Source of the DNA: Alphaproteobacteria bacterium
Lineage (GTDB): Bacteria > Pseudomonadota > Alphaproteobacteria > Reyranellales > Reyranellaceae
Length of the DNA stretch: 33,041 nucleotides
Direction of reading: 5' to 3'
Assembly (NCBI GenBank): GCA_016869975.1
Contig: VGCZ01000049.1
Span: forward strand, 1 to 33,041
Shown: piece by piece, positions 14,927-22,976 of the stretch
Layout: every line of letters begins with the position of its first letter
Numbering within the stretch: position 1 is the stretch's first letter
Notes under the pieces: model-generated
Told to the model about the DNA's origin: nothing
Databases searched by the model: none
What the model saw: the letters and a program-made list of their open reading frames with translations, nothing else
Made by a program: the position numbers and the translations under genes

Positions 14927-15724
14927 ATGATCTTGAACATCGATAACCGCCGCATCTACTACGATCTGTCCGGTGATCCGGGCGCGCCTACCCTCACCAT
15001 CACGCACTCGCTATCCTCCGACGGCGGCATGTGGGCCGAGCAGATGCCGGCGCTGCTGGCGGCGGGCTTCCGTGTGCTGCGGCTGGACATGCGCGGCCAT
15101 GGCGGCAGCGATCCGGTCGCCGGCGACTACACCATGGCGATCCTGGCGCAGGACGTGATCAAGGCGCTCGACGCGCTGGGCATCGCCCGGACTCACTATA
15201 TGGGTCTGTCGATCGGCGGCATGATCGGCCAGGCGCTGCTGCTCGATCACGGTGCGCGCCTGCAATCGGCGATCCTCTGCGACACCCTGCCCAGCACGCC
15301 GGCCGGCTCGGCCGCATCATGGGACGAGCGCAAGGCGGCGGTACGCGCCAACAATGGCCTGGCGACCCTGGCCGACAGCTCGATGGACCGCTGGTTCACG
15401 CCCTCGTTCAAGACGGCCAACCCGGCGCGCTACAAGCAGATCCATGCCACGATCGTGGGCACCACGGCGCAGGGCTTCCTCGGCTGCGCCTCGGCGATCC
15501 AGAACTTCAACTTCGAGGACCGCCTGCACACCATCAAGACGCCGACTCTGGTGATCTGCGGCGACGAGGATCCCGGCACGCCGCCGGATCGCAACCAGTT
15601 CATCGCCGCCAAGATCCCTGGCAGCCGCTATGTCGGCATCGCGAACTCACGCCACCTGCCCAACGTCGAGCGGCCCGAGCCCTTCAACAAGGCGATGATG
15701 TCGTTCCTCTGGGCGCAACGCTGA
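14927..15724 (+). CDS. Alpha/beta-fold hydrolase, 3-oxoadipate enol-lactonase-like
   Basis: Serine hydrolase of 265 residues in the PcaD-like subgroup. The nucleophile elbow is GLSIGG with S95; the acid is D215 in CGDEDPGTP and the base H243 in NSRHLPNVE. The cap region (about 125-190) with SSMDRWFTPSFKT and the following RYKQIHATIVGTTAQGFLGCASAI is typical of 3-oxoadipate enol-lactonases, which act in aromatic acid breakdown. No other beta-ketoadipate genes are nearby, so the true ester or lactone substrate is open. The ATG at 14927 has a strong GGGGAGGA site. It is followed by a large inverted-repeat element and then the acyl-CoA dehydrogenase. Confidence 0.88.
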   Translation: MILNIDNRRIYYDLSGDPGAPTLTITHSLSSDGGMWAEQMPALLAAGFRVLRLDMRGHGGSDPVAGDYTMAILAQDVIKALDALGIARTHYMGLSIGGMIGQALLLDHGARLQSAILCDTLPSTPAGSAASWDERKAAVRANNGLATLADSSMDRWFTPSFKTANPARYKQIHATIVGTTAQGFLGCASAIQNFNFEDRLHTIKTPTLVICGDEDPGTPPDRNQFIAAKIPGSRYVGIANSRHLPNVERPEPFNKAMMSFLWAQR

Positions 15725-15737
15725 TTTCGGTTTTCCT

Positions 15738-15858
15738 CCCTCTCCCCGCAAGCGGGGAGAGGGTCGGGGTGAGGGGCCGCCGCAAGTGGCGCACCACCGC
15801 CCTGCGCAACTTGAGCCTACCCCTTACCCCAACCCTTTCCCCGCAGGTGGGCAGAGGG
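15738..15858. repeat. Composite inverted-repeat (MITE-like) element between genes
   Basis: A 121-base palindromic element. Its core arms, 15752-15776 and 15820-15844, match at 22 of 25 positions. The left flank adds a perfect 12-base hairpin (15738-15749 with 15752-15763), whose right-hand counterpart (15839-15858) is decayed. The centre (about 15777-15819) is GC-rich spacer. It contains no reading frame, starts 13 bases after the hydrolase stop and ends 20 bases before the acyl-CoA dehydrogenase ATG. It could fold as a cruciform or terminate transcription. Type and mobility are inferred from structure only. Confidence 0.65.
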
Positions 15859-15878
15859 CGTGAAGCCGGAGAGTTCCG

Positions 15879-17045
15879 ATGGATTTCGCCTTCACCGACG
15901 ATCAGCTCGCAATCCGCGACAGCGTCGAGAAATTGTGCGCGCGCTTCGATGACGCCTACTGGCTGAAGAAGGACAAGGAAGGCGGCTTTCCCAACGACTT
16001 CTATGCCGCGATGGCCGATTCCGGCTGGCTCGGCATCGCCATGCCCGAGGAATACGGCGGCGCGGGCCTGGGCATCACCGAGGCGGCGCTCTTGATGCAG
16101 ACCGTGGCCGGCTCGGGCGCCGGCTTCAGCGGCGCCTCGGCGATCCACCTCAACATCTTCGGGCCCAACCCGATCGTGGTGTTCGGCACCAAGGAGCAGA
16201 AGCAGCGCATCCTGCCCGACATCATCAAGGGCAAGGTCAAGGGCTGCTTCGCCGTCACAGAGCCCAACGCCGGGCTCAACACCACGGCGCTCGAGACCAA
16301 GGCGGAGCGCGACGGCAATCAGTACGTTGTGCATGGCAAGAAGGTGTGGACCACCACGGCGCAGGTCGCCGACAAGATGCTGCTGATCGCCCGCACCACG
16401 CCGCGCGATCAATGCCGCAAGGCGACCGACGGCTTGTCGCTGTTCTACACCGACTTCGATCGCGGCAAGATCGAGGTGCGCGAGATCGAAAAGATGGGCC
16501 GCAAGGCGATCGACACCAACCAGGTGTTCATCGACGGCCTGAAGGTGCCGCTCGAGGATCGCATCGGCGAGGAAGGCAGGGGCTTCCACTATCTGCTGCA
16601 CGGGCTGAACCCCGAGCGCGTGCTGATCGCCGCCGAAGCGATTGGGCTGGGCCGCCTGGCGCTGAAGAAGGCCACGCAATACGCCAAGGAGCGCGTCGTC
16701 TTCGGCCGGCCGATCGGCCAGAATCAGGCGATCCAGCACCCGCTGGCCAAGAACTGGATGGAGCTCGAGGCCGCCGACCTGCTGACCTTCAAAGCCGCCT
16801 CGCTCTACGACACTGGCAAGGAATGCGGCGCCGAGGCCAACGCGGCGAAGTATATGGCGGCCGAGGCGGCTTTCCATGCCTGCGAGCGCGCAGTGCTGAC
16901 CCACGGCGGCTACGGCTATGCCAAGGAGTTCCATGTCGAGCGCTACATGCGCGAGATCATGATCGCGCGCATCGCGCCGGTCAGCGCCGAGCTGGTGCTG
17001 TGCTACATCGCCGAACGCGCGCTGGGGCTGCCGAAGTCATACTGA
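15879..17045 (+). CDS. Acyl-CoA dehydrogenase
   Basis: FAD-dependent acyl-CoA dehydrogenase of 388 residues that introduces the 2,3 double bond and passes electrons to electron-transfer flavoprotein. It shows the usual three domains: N-terminal helices (1-120), beta domain with CFAVTEPNAGLNTT (123-136), and C-terminal helices with the FAD-binding ERVVFGRPIGQNQAIQ (271-286). E350 in GGYGYAKEFHVER aligns with the catalytic base of medium- and short-chain enzymes. The ATG at 15879 follows GGAGAG. The hydrolase and SDR upstream could be its partners, although a palindromic element separates it from them. Chain length or aromatic specificity cannot be read from motifs. Confidence 0.93.
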   Translation: MDFAFTDDQLAIRDSVEKLCARFDDAYWLKKDKEGGFPNDFYAAMADSGWLGIAMPEEYGGAGLGITEAALLMQTVAGSGAGFSGASAIHLNIFGPNPIVVFGTKEQKQRILPDIIKGKVKGCFAVTEPNAGLNTTALETKAERDGNQYVVHGKKVWTTTAQVADKMLLIARTTPRDQCRKATDGLSLFYTDFDRGKIEVREIEKMGRKAIDTNQVFIDGLKVPLEDRIGEEGRGFHYLLHGLNPERVLIAAEAIGLGRLALKKATQYAKERVVFGRPIGQNQAIQHPLAKNWMELEAADLLTFKAASLYDTGKECGAEANAAKYMAAEAAFHACERAVLTHGGYGYAKEFHVERYMREIMIARIAPVSAELVLCYIAERALGLPKSY

Positions 17046-17049
17046 CGCC

Positions 17050-17081
17050 TTCCTTCTCCCCGCGCAGGCGGGGAGAAGGAA
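17050..17081. terminator. Perfect 14-bp hairpin between convergent genes
   Basis: Arms 17050-17063 and 17068-17081 pair perfectly around a GCAG loop. It lies between the stops of the acyl-CoA dehydrogenase (17045) and the DAO-type oxidase (17091), so it could terminate both transcripts. There is no strong T-run. The CTTCTCCCCGC arm recurs at 30983-31008. Confidence 0.7.
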
Positions 17082-17090
17082 GAACAAAGA

Positions 17091-18272
17091 TCAGATGATA
17101 TTGCGCTCGATGACCGGGCGGTTCGCGGCGATTCGATCGAAGCCGAACGGCGCGAGGTCGAGACTGACGTAGCGGCCGTGCGCGATCAGCTCGGCGACGG
17201 CGCGGCCGGTCGCCGGCGATTGCTGAATGCCGTGGCCGCTGAAGCCTGTCGCGAAGATCAGGTTGGCGATCGTCGGATGGGGTCCGACGATGCCATTGTG
17301 ATCGAAGGTGTTGTACTCGTAGTAGCCGGCCCAGGCGCTCACCACCTTCACCGACTCGAAGGCCGGCACGCGCGCCGCAAGCGGCGGCCAGACCAGCTCG
17401 TCCCATTCGCTGTGGTCGACCTCGAGCGGCAGGCCGTCGACGTCGTTCTCTGGCTTCGGCGGCGCGCCCGCCAGCCAGTAGCGGCCCTCGGGGCGAAACC
17501 AGATGCCTGACGAATCGATGGTCAGCGGCGCGCCCTCGAAGCGCTCGCGGCAGTCGAAAACGAAGACGCAGCGTCGCCGCGCCTCGACCGGCAGCTTCAC
17601 GCCAGCCATCGCCGCAACCGACGCCGACCATGGGCCGCCGGCGTTGACGACGACGCCCGCCGATACCGACTCGCCGGAACGTAGACGCAGGGTGCTCACG
17701 CGGCTCGCCGACACATCGATGCCGACCACCTCGTCATGCAGGTAGACCGCGCCCTGCGACCGCGCCTTGCGGCGGAAGGCCTGCATCAGCGCCGGGCCAT
17801 CGAACCAGCCCTCGTTGGCGGTACCGAGTGAGGCCTGCACGACACCGTCGAGATTCATCCAGGGATAGCGCGCGACGACGGCGGCGGGGTCGAGCAGCGC
17901 CACGGCACAGTTCTCCGCGCGCTGGATGGCGTGGTTGTCACGCAGCACGCGCTCGCCGGCGGCCGTCGCCAGGAACAGGTAGCCCGGCTCGCGCAGGCCG
18001 AGCACGACGGGCGGCTCGCCTTCGACGCCGAGATACGCGTTGACGTCGCGCAGGAAGCCGATGCCGAAGCGCGACAGCGCGATGTTGAGCGGCGTGGAGA
18101 ATTGCTGGCGGATCGAGGAGGCGCTGAGCGCCGAGGAGGCGCGGGCGTAGGTCGGATCGCGCTCGATCACCGCGACGCGCCCGGCCCAAGCGGGATCGCG
18201 CGTCAGCCAATAGGCGATCGAGCTGCCGACGGCGCCGCCGCCCACGATCGCCACGTCGTAGGTCGCGCTCAT
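17091..18272 (-). CDS. DAO-family FAD-dependent oxidoreductase
   Basis: Flavoprotein of 393 residues in the glycine/sarcosine/D-amino-acid oxidase group. The ADP-binding turn VAIVGGGAVGSSIA is at 7-20 and E38 in VIERD binds the ribose. VVNAGGPWS (about 215) and ATGFSGHGIQQSPATGRAVAEL near the C-terminus are the second FAD-contact motifs. It would oxidise an N-methyl, imino or D-amino acid to an imine with H2O2 or a carrier as electron acceptor. The ATG at 18270-18272 overlaps the TRAP DctM stop (ATGA), so it is translationally coupled to the transporter. The same frame stays open far upstream, but that part is the antisense-free shadow of the TRAP genes. It is the last gene of the hydantoinase-TRAP operon, before a perfect hairpin. 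Substrate unknown. Confidence 0.9.
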   Translation of the reverse strand: MSATYDVAIVGGGAVGSSIAYWLTRDPAWAGRVAVIERDPTYARASSALSASSIRQQFSTPLNIALSRFGIGFLRDVNAYLGVEGEPPVVLGLREPGYLFLATAAGERVLRDNHAIQRAENCAVALLDPAAVVARYPWMNLDGVVQASLGTANEGWFDGPALMQAFRRKARSQGAVYLHDEVVGIDVSASRVSTLRLRSGESVSAGVVVNAGGPWSASVAAMAGVKLPVEARRRCVFVFDCRERFEGAPLTIDSSGIWFRPEGRYWLAGAPPKPENDVDGLPLEVDHSEWDELVWPPLAARVPAFESVKVVSAWAGYYEYNTFDHNGIVGPHPTIANLIFATGFSGHGIQQSPATGRAVAELIAHGRYVSLDLAPFGFDRIAANRPVIERNII

Positions 18273-19570
18273 GACAGGACACGCGGCAGCCACAAGGCGA
18301 TGTCGGGGAACACGGTGATCAGCATGGTGAACAGCACCATAATGATCAGGTAGGGCAAGGTGACGCGCGCGATGTAGCCCAGGCCGTCCTGCGTCAACCC
18401 CTGGATCACGAACAGGTTGAAGCCCACGGGCGGCGTGATCTGCGCCATCTCGACTACCAGCACCAGGAAGATGCCGAACCAGATCTCGTCGAAGCCGGCC
18501 GCCTTCACGATCGGCAGCACGATCGGCAGGGTCATGACGATCATGCTGAAGCCGTCGAGGAAGCATCCCAGCAAGATGTAGAAGGCCATCAGCGCGACGA
18601 TCAGCATGAACGAGGACAGGCCGAGACTCTTCACGAAACCCGCGATGGCGGCGGGGATGCCGAGAAACGCCGCGGCGTTGCCGAGGATCGAGGCGCCCAG
18701 CACGATCATCGCGATCATGCTGCAGGTCAGCACCGAGCCGATCGCCACCTCGCGCAGCGCCCGCCAAGTGAGCCCGCCCTGGGCGCGAGCCACGAGCACG
18801 GCGCCCAGCACGCCGACCGCCGCAGCCTGCGAGGGCGTCGCCAGGCCGCCATACATCGAGCCCAGCACGCAGAGGATCAGGAAGATCGCCGGCGCGAGAT
18901 CGCGCAGCGACGCGAAACGTTGCGACCACGGCATGTGCCGCATCGCGTGCTCGCCGGCCGGCACAAGCGATGGCTTGACCGTGGTGTGGATCATCACCCA
19001 GGCCATGAAGCACATCGCCAGCAGCACGCCCGGGATGAACCCGGCGGTGAACAGCTTCAGCACCGAGACATCGCCCAGCACGCCGTAGATGATCATGATG
19101 TTCGAGGGCGGAATCAGGAATCCCAAGGTGCCCGCGCCGGCGAGGCTGCCGACGGCGATGTCCTTGGAGTAGCCGCGCCGCGTCAGTTCCTCGAGCGAGA
19201 TGCGGCCGACGACCTGGGTCGTCGCCGCCGAAGATCCCGAGATCGCCGCGAAGATCGAGCAGCCGACGACGTTGACGTGCACCAGGCGTCCGGGCAGCAA
19301 CGCCGCCCACGGCGCGAGGCCGGCGAACAGCTTGCGCGAGAGCTGGGTGCGGAATAGCAATTCGCCCATGACGATGAACAGCGGCAGCGCCAGCAGCTCC
19401 TGCGTCGTCAGGATGTTCCAGGTGTATTGCGGCAGCAGGCGTTCGAGCGGGATGTCGCGAAAGACGAAGAGCAGGACGACGCCGGTCAGGCCCAGGGTCA
19501 GGCCGATCCAGATGCCGCCGGCAAGCGCGCTGAACAGCACCGCAAACATGGTCGAGACGGCGGAGAACAT
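18269..19570 (-). CDS. TRAP transporter large permease subunit (DctM-type)
   Basis: Large membrane subunit of a tripartite ATP-independent periplasmic transporter, 433 residues and about 12 helices, which uses the sodium or proton gradient to import the solute presented by the DctP-type protein. Characteristic stretches are AAISGSSAATTQVVGRI (about 110), TLGFLIPPSNIMIIYGV (about 150) and MAQITPPVGFNLFVIQGL near the C-terminus. The ATG at 19568-19570 begins 3 bases after the DctQ stop, and its own stop overlaps the oxidase start, so DctQ, DctM and the oxidase form a tightly coupled block. Confidence 0.95.
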   Translation of the reverse strand: MFSAVSTMFAVLFSALAGGIWIGLTLGLTGVVLLFVFRDIPLERLLPQYTWNILTTQELLALPLFIVMGELLFRTQLSRKLFAGLAPWAALLPGRLVHVNVVGCSIFAAISGSSAATTQVVGRISLEELTRRGYSKDIAVGSLAGAGTLGFLIPPSNIMIIYGVLGDVSVLKLFTAGFIPGVLLAMCFMAWVMIHTTVKPSLVPAGEHAMRHMPWSQRFASLRDLAPAIFLILCVLGSMYGGLATPSQAAAVGVLGAVLVARAQGGLTWRALREVAIGSVLTCSMIAMIVLGASILGNAAAFLGIPAAIAGFVKSLGLSSFMLIVALMAFYILLGCFLDGFSMIVMTLPIVLPIVKAAGFDEIWFGIFLVLVVEMAQITPPVGFNLFVIQGLTQDGLGYIARVTLPYLIIMVLFTMLITVFPDIALWLPRVLS

Positions 19571-19573
19571 CGC

Positions 19574-20206
19574 CTATTCCGCCACGCTGGCGACGCGCAG
19601 CCGCGGATCCTCGAGCGGCAGGCCGCAAACCGCTTGCAGGAACCGCGCGACGAACTGCAACGCGAGCAGCGTGATACCGAAGGTGATCAAAGCCTGCGGT
19701 ATCCACACCGGCGTGTCGCTGTTGATCGACGTGGCGCCGCGCACATAGGAGCCCCAGCTGAACATCACCATCGAGTAGGCGAGGAAGCCCGACATCAGCA
19801 GCCCGGCGAGCGCGGCGACGATCTCGAACAGGCGTCGCCGTCCCGGCGACAGCCGCGCCAGCAGCAAGGTGACTCGGATATGGCCGCCAGCGCGCAAGGT
19901 CATGGCCGCGCCGAAGGTGAAGCTCGCGGCCATCAGGTAGGAGCTGTATTCCCAGGCGTTGGGTACGCTCGCCGGCATGTCGGCCGGCAGCCAGGCGACG
20001 CCCTTGGCGCGCAGCCAGTAGACGCTGTTGGCGACGGCGCTGACCACCACCTCGGTGATCATCAGCATCGTCAGCAGAATCAGGCAACCGCCGGCGATCC
20101 AGCCATCGAGCCGGCCAAGCCGGTCGATGGCGTCGAGCACCGGACGCAGGATCGCGGGCGCGCCCTCGTTGAGGCTCGGCCCGCGAGCCTCGGCGCTATC
20201 GGTCAC
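19574..20206 (-). CDS. TRAP transporter small permease subunit (DctQ-type)
   Basis: Four-helix small membrane subunit, 210 residues. Helices fall at about 37-60, 90-110, 130-152 and 170-192; the family pattern TFGAAMTLRAGGHIRVTLL is visible after helix 2. A GTG at 20204-20206 is chosen as start because GGAG lies 9 bases upstream; a TTG at 20213-20215 is the alternative and would add 3 residues. The N-terminal ~35 residues are a polar cytoplasmic leader. The gene lies 19 bases after the DctP stop and 3 bases before DctM, the normal DctP-DctQ-DctM order. Confidence 0.9.
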   Translation of the reverse strand: MTDSAEARGPSLNEGAPAILRPVLDAIDRLGRLDGWIAGGCLILLTMLMITEVVVSAVANSVYWLRAKGVAWLPADMPASVPNAWEYSSYLMAASFTFGAAMTLRAGGHIRVTLLLARLSPGRRRLFEIVAALAGLLMSGFLAYSMVMFSWGSYVRGATSINSDTPVWIPQALITFGITLLALQFVARFLQAVCGLPLEDPRLRVASVAE

Positions 20207-20225
20207 CGGCCGCAACTCCGCCGGA

Positions 20226-21236
20226 TCAGGCGCGCTTGATCTCGGCGAGATATGCCTTGATCGGCTTCTCCGAGGCGCCGACGCGCTTCATGTAGGCGTC
20301 GAGCAGGCTCGCGGTGCGGCCGCGCAGATCGGTCATCATGGCGGCCGACGGCACGACCAATTGCATGCCGCCCTCGGTCAGCCGCTTGGCACTGTCGGTG
20401 TCGGCCTTCTGGCTGGTCGCCCAGAACTGCGGCTCCATCTTCGCCGCCAGCTCGACCACCGCCTTCTGGTGCGCCGTCGACAGCTTCTTCCAGGCGTCGT
20501 TGTTGACCGTGACGATCTGCGAGGACCACTGGTGGTTGGTCTGGTGGAAGAACTTCAGGAACTCCCAGAACTTGCCGTCGACGCCCGACACCGACGAGGT
20601 CGACACGCCGGCGACCGCGCCCGAGGCCAGCGCCGGGATGGTCTCGCCCCACGGGATCAGCGCCGGCGCCATGCCGATCGCCGCCGTCAGGTCCTGCGAA
20701 TTCTTGTCCGGCACGCGGATCTTGATGCCCTTCAGCGCGTCGACCGTCTCGGCCTTGATCTTGAGGTGCAGGTACTGCGTCGGCCACGGCACCATGTAGA
20801 GGATCGTCTGGTTGTTGCGCGCGGCGACCTTCTCGTACTCGGGCCTGATGTGCTTGTGCAGCGCCTTGAGTTCGTCGGCGTTGCCGACCAGGAACGGCAC
20901 GCCCTCGGTGCCCAGCAGCGGCTCGTCGCCGACCTGCTGCACGTTGAGGATGTCGGCCATCGGCACCAGCCCGTCGCGCACCGCGCGCAGATGCTCGGGC
21001 CCCTTGAAGCCAAGCTGGCCGCCGGCCTTCACCGTGATCTCAAGGGCGCCGCCGGTAACCTTCTTCACCTCCTCGGCGAAGAGCTTGCAATTCTGGGTGT
21101 GGAAGTTGCTGTCCGGCCACACCGTCGACAGATCCCACTTCACCGTCGACTGCGCGCGCGCCACCCACGGCATCGCCAAAGTCATGGTCGCCGCGCCAGC
21201 GCCGATCCGGAAAACCCGCCTGCGTGAAACGCTCAT
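20226..21236 (-). CDS. TRAP transporter substrate-binding protein (DctP-type)
   Basis: Periplasmic binding protein of 336 residues. The signal peptide starts MSVSRRRVFRIGAGAATM and ends near AQS (about 30); the RRxF arrangement fits export by the Tat system, which is used by some TRAP binding proteins. The mature part has the DctP fold. R174 in GIKIRVPD is the conserved arginine that, in characterised TRAP proteins, clamps a carboxylate of the ligand, so the solute is probably an organic acid. ATG 21234-21236 follows GGGGGTGGA by 2-3 bases; an ATG at 21260 overlaps the HyuB stop and would add 8 residues before the signal peptide. It is encoded between HyuB and the two permease genes. Confidence 0.93.
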   Translation of the reverse strand: MSVSRRRVFRIGAGAATMTLAMPWVARAQSTVKWDLSTVWPDSNFHTQNCKLFAEEVKKVTGGALEITVKAGGQLGFKGPEHLRAVRDGLVPMADILNVQQVGDEPLLGTEGVPFLVGNADELKALHKHIRPEYEKVAARNNQTILYMVPWPTQYLHLKIKAETVDALKGIKIRVPDKNSQDLTAAIGMAPALIPWGETIPALASGAVAGVSTSSVSGVDGKFWEFLKFFHQTNHQWSSQIVTVNNDAWKKLSTAHQKAVVELAAKMEPQFWATSQKADTDSAKRLTEGGMQLVVPSAAMMTDLRGRTASLLDAYMKRVGASEKPIKAYLAEIKRA

Positions 21237-21256
21237 CGTCCACCCCCTGTTGTTGG

Positions 21257-22924
21257 TCATTCCGCCGCTTTCAGCGGCAGCCCGTAGACACGCTGGGCCG
21301 TCTCGCGCGAGACCAGCCCTTCCTCGACATCATGTGCAACCGCTTGCGGATCGCGCGACCTGGGATCGCCGATCCCGGCGCCGCCCGGCGTCATCACCAC
21401 GAGCCGCTCGCCCGGCGCGATCTGCTGGAAGCCCTTGCCCTTGAGCTTCTGACCCGTCGTCAAGCCGACATAGCCCGCCGCGCCATCGACGCCGCCGTCG
21501 CGGCCGCGCGGCGGATAGTCGATGCGATCGTAGGCGGCCAGCAGGTCGAACGGCAGGTCGATGCCCGAGGATATCTCGATGATCTGGCCCATGCCGCCGC
21601 GCGTGCGGCCGGCGCCGCCGCTTTCGGGCCGCAGCTCCTTCTTCCAGAAGATCAGCGGCGTGATCGACTCGGCGATCTCCACCGGCGTACCGCGCACGCC
21701 GGAGGGATAGGCCGTCGCCGACAGGCCGTCGGCCGCCGGCCGCGCGCCGGTGCCGCCGTTGCTGGTGATGGCGACGGAGAACCCGTAATTGCCACCGTCG
21801 CCGTCCTTCACCCTGCCGCGCACGTTGATGTTCCACAGGCACGACGTACCCTCGGCCGGCACACGATCGGGAATCGCCTGGCGCATGCAGCCGAACACCA
21901 TGTCCGGCAGCATCTGGCCGATGATATGGCGCGACAGCACAGGCGCGGGCTTCTGCGCGTTGAGGATCGTGCCTTTGGGCGCCGACACGGTAAGCGGCTC
22001 GAGCGAACCGGCGTTGTTGGGAATGCGCGCGCTGACGATGCAGCCCAGGCCGAAGACGGTGTAGGCCGTGGTGTAGGCGTGCGGCACGTTGATGCCGCCC
22101 CTGGCCTGCGGATCGGTGCCGGTGTAGTCGACGTGGATCCCGGTGTCGCTCACGGTGGTCGTCGCCACCAGCTTGATCGGCGCGTCGTAACCGTCGATCG
22201 TCATCTCGTTGCGCCAGCTGCCCTTGGGCAGCTTGGCGATCTCGGCCAGCACCGCGGCGCGGCTGTTGTCGATGACGAAGGTCGCGAGCTCGTCGAGATC
22301 GTCGAGCTTGAACTCCTCCATCATCTCGACGAGGCGGCGGCAGCCGACGTCATTGCAGCCGGCCAAGGAGTAGACGTCGCCTTCGGTGTCGACCGGCGTG
22401 CGCGTATTGGCGCGGATCATCGCCATCAGGGTCTCGTTCATCTTGCCTTGCTCGGCGAGCTTGAGCATGGGGATGTAGAGACCCTCCATGAACACGTCGG
22501 TGGCGTCGGGCCCGAAGCCGATGCCGCCGATATCCATGATGTGGCTGGTGCACGAGAACAGCGCCACCAGCCGGCCGTTCTTGAAGCACGGCGTGGTCAG
22601 CACGAAGTCGTTGGTGTGGCCGGTGCCCATCCACGGGTCGTTGGTGATGTAGATGTCGCCGGCCTTCATGGTCTCGACCGGGAAGTGGCGAATGAAATGC
22701 TTCACCGACTCGGCCATCGAGTTGACGTGGCCCGGCGTGCCGGTGACCGCCTGCGCCAGCATGCGGCCTTTCAGATCGAAGACCCCGGCCGACAAGTCGC
22801 CGGCCTCGCGCACGATCGAGCTGAAAGCCGTGCGCATCAGGGTCTGGGCCTGCTCTTCGACCACCGCGATCAGGCGGTTCCACATGATCTGCAGGTCGAT
22901 TTGGCCAAGGCTGTTGGACGCCAT
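21257..22924 (-). CDS. Hydantoinase B / 5-oxoprolinase beta-type subunit
   Basis: Subunit of 555 residues of an ATP-dependent hydantoinase or oxoprolinase, which opens a cyclic amide. Family landmarks are IVREAGDLSAGVFD (about 37-50), ITNDPWMGTGHTNDF (about 88-102), SHIMDIGG (about 125), DYTGTDPQARGGIN (about 265) and the glycine-rich C-terminal GGYGxx-type block with TPGGAGIGDP. ATG 22922-22924 is 12 bases from AGGAGA. Length and motifs are normal, so it appears functional. It is separated from its HyuA partner by an MFS gene and a palindromic element, and is followed at once by the TRAP binding protein, whose upstream start codon would overlap its stop. Hydantoin, N-methylhydantoin and 5-oxoproline remain possible substrates. 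Confidence 0.93.
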   Translation of the reverse strand: MASNSLGQIDLQIMWNRLIAVVEEQAQTLMRTAFSSIVREAGDLSAGVFDLKGRMLAQAVTGTPGHVNSMAESVKHFIRHFPVETMKAGDIYITNDPWMGTGHTNDFVLTTPCFKNGRLVALFSCTSHIMDIGGIGFGPDATDVFMEGLYIPMLKLAEQGKMNETLMAMIRANTRTPVDTEGDVYSLAGCNDVGCRRLVEMMEEFKLDDLDELATFVIDNSRAAVLAEIAKLPKGSWRNEMTIDGYDAPIKLVATTTVSDTGIHVDYTGTDPQARGGINVPHAYTTAYTVFGLGCIVSARIPNNAGSLEPLTVSAPKGTILNAQKPAPVLSRHIIGQMLPDMVFGCMRQAIPDRVPAEGTSCLWNINVRGRVKDGDGGNYGFSVAITSNGGTGARPAADGLSATAYPSGVRGTPVEIAESITPLIFWKKELRPESGGAGRTRGGMGQIIEISSGIDLPFDLLAAYDRIDYPPRGRDGGVDGAAGYVGLTTGQKLKGKGFQQIAPGERLVVMTPGGAGIGDPRSRDPQAVAHDVEEGLVSRETAQRVYGLPLKAAE

Positions 22925-22976
22925 AGTCTGGTGACTCTCCTGGACGTGGAGCGACGCAAACTCCGTGCCGCGGACC

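Noticed and set aside
18273-20087. 605 extra codons in frame with the DAO-type oxidase, giving a 998-residue reading frame
   Set aside because: The sequence is a shadow of the DctM and DctQ genes on the same strand; it is rich in Arg, Ala and Gly without any domain, and the oxidase start at 18272 overlaps the DctM stop.
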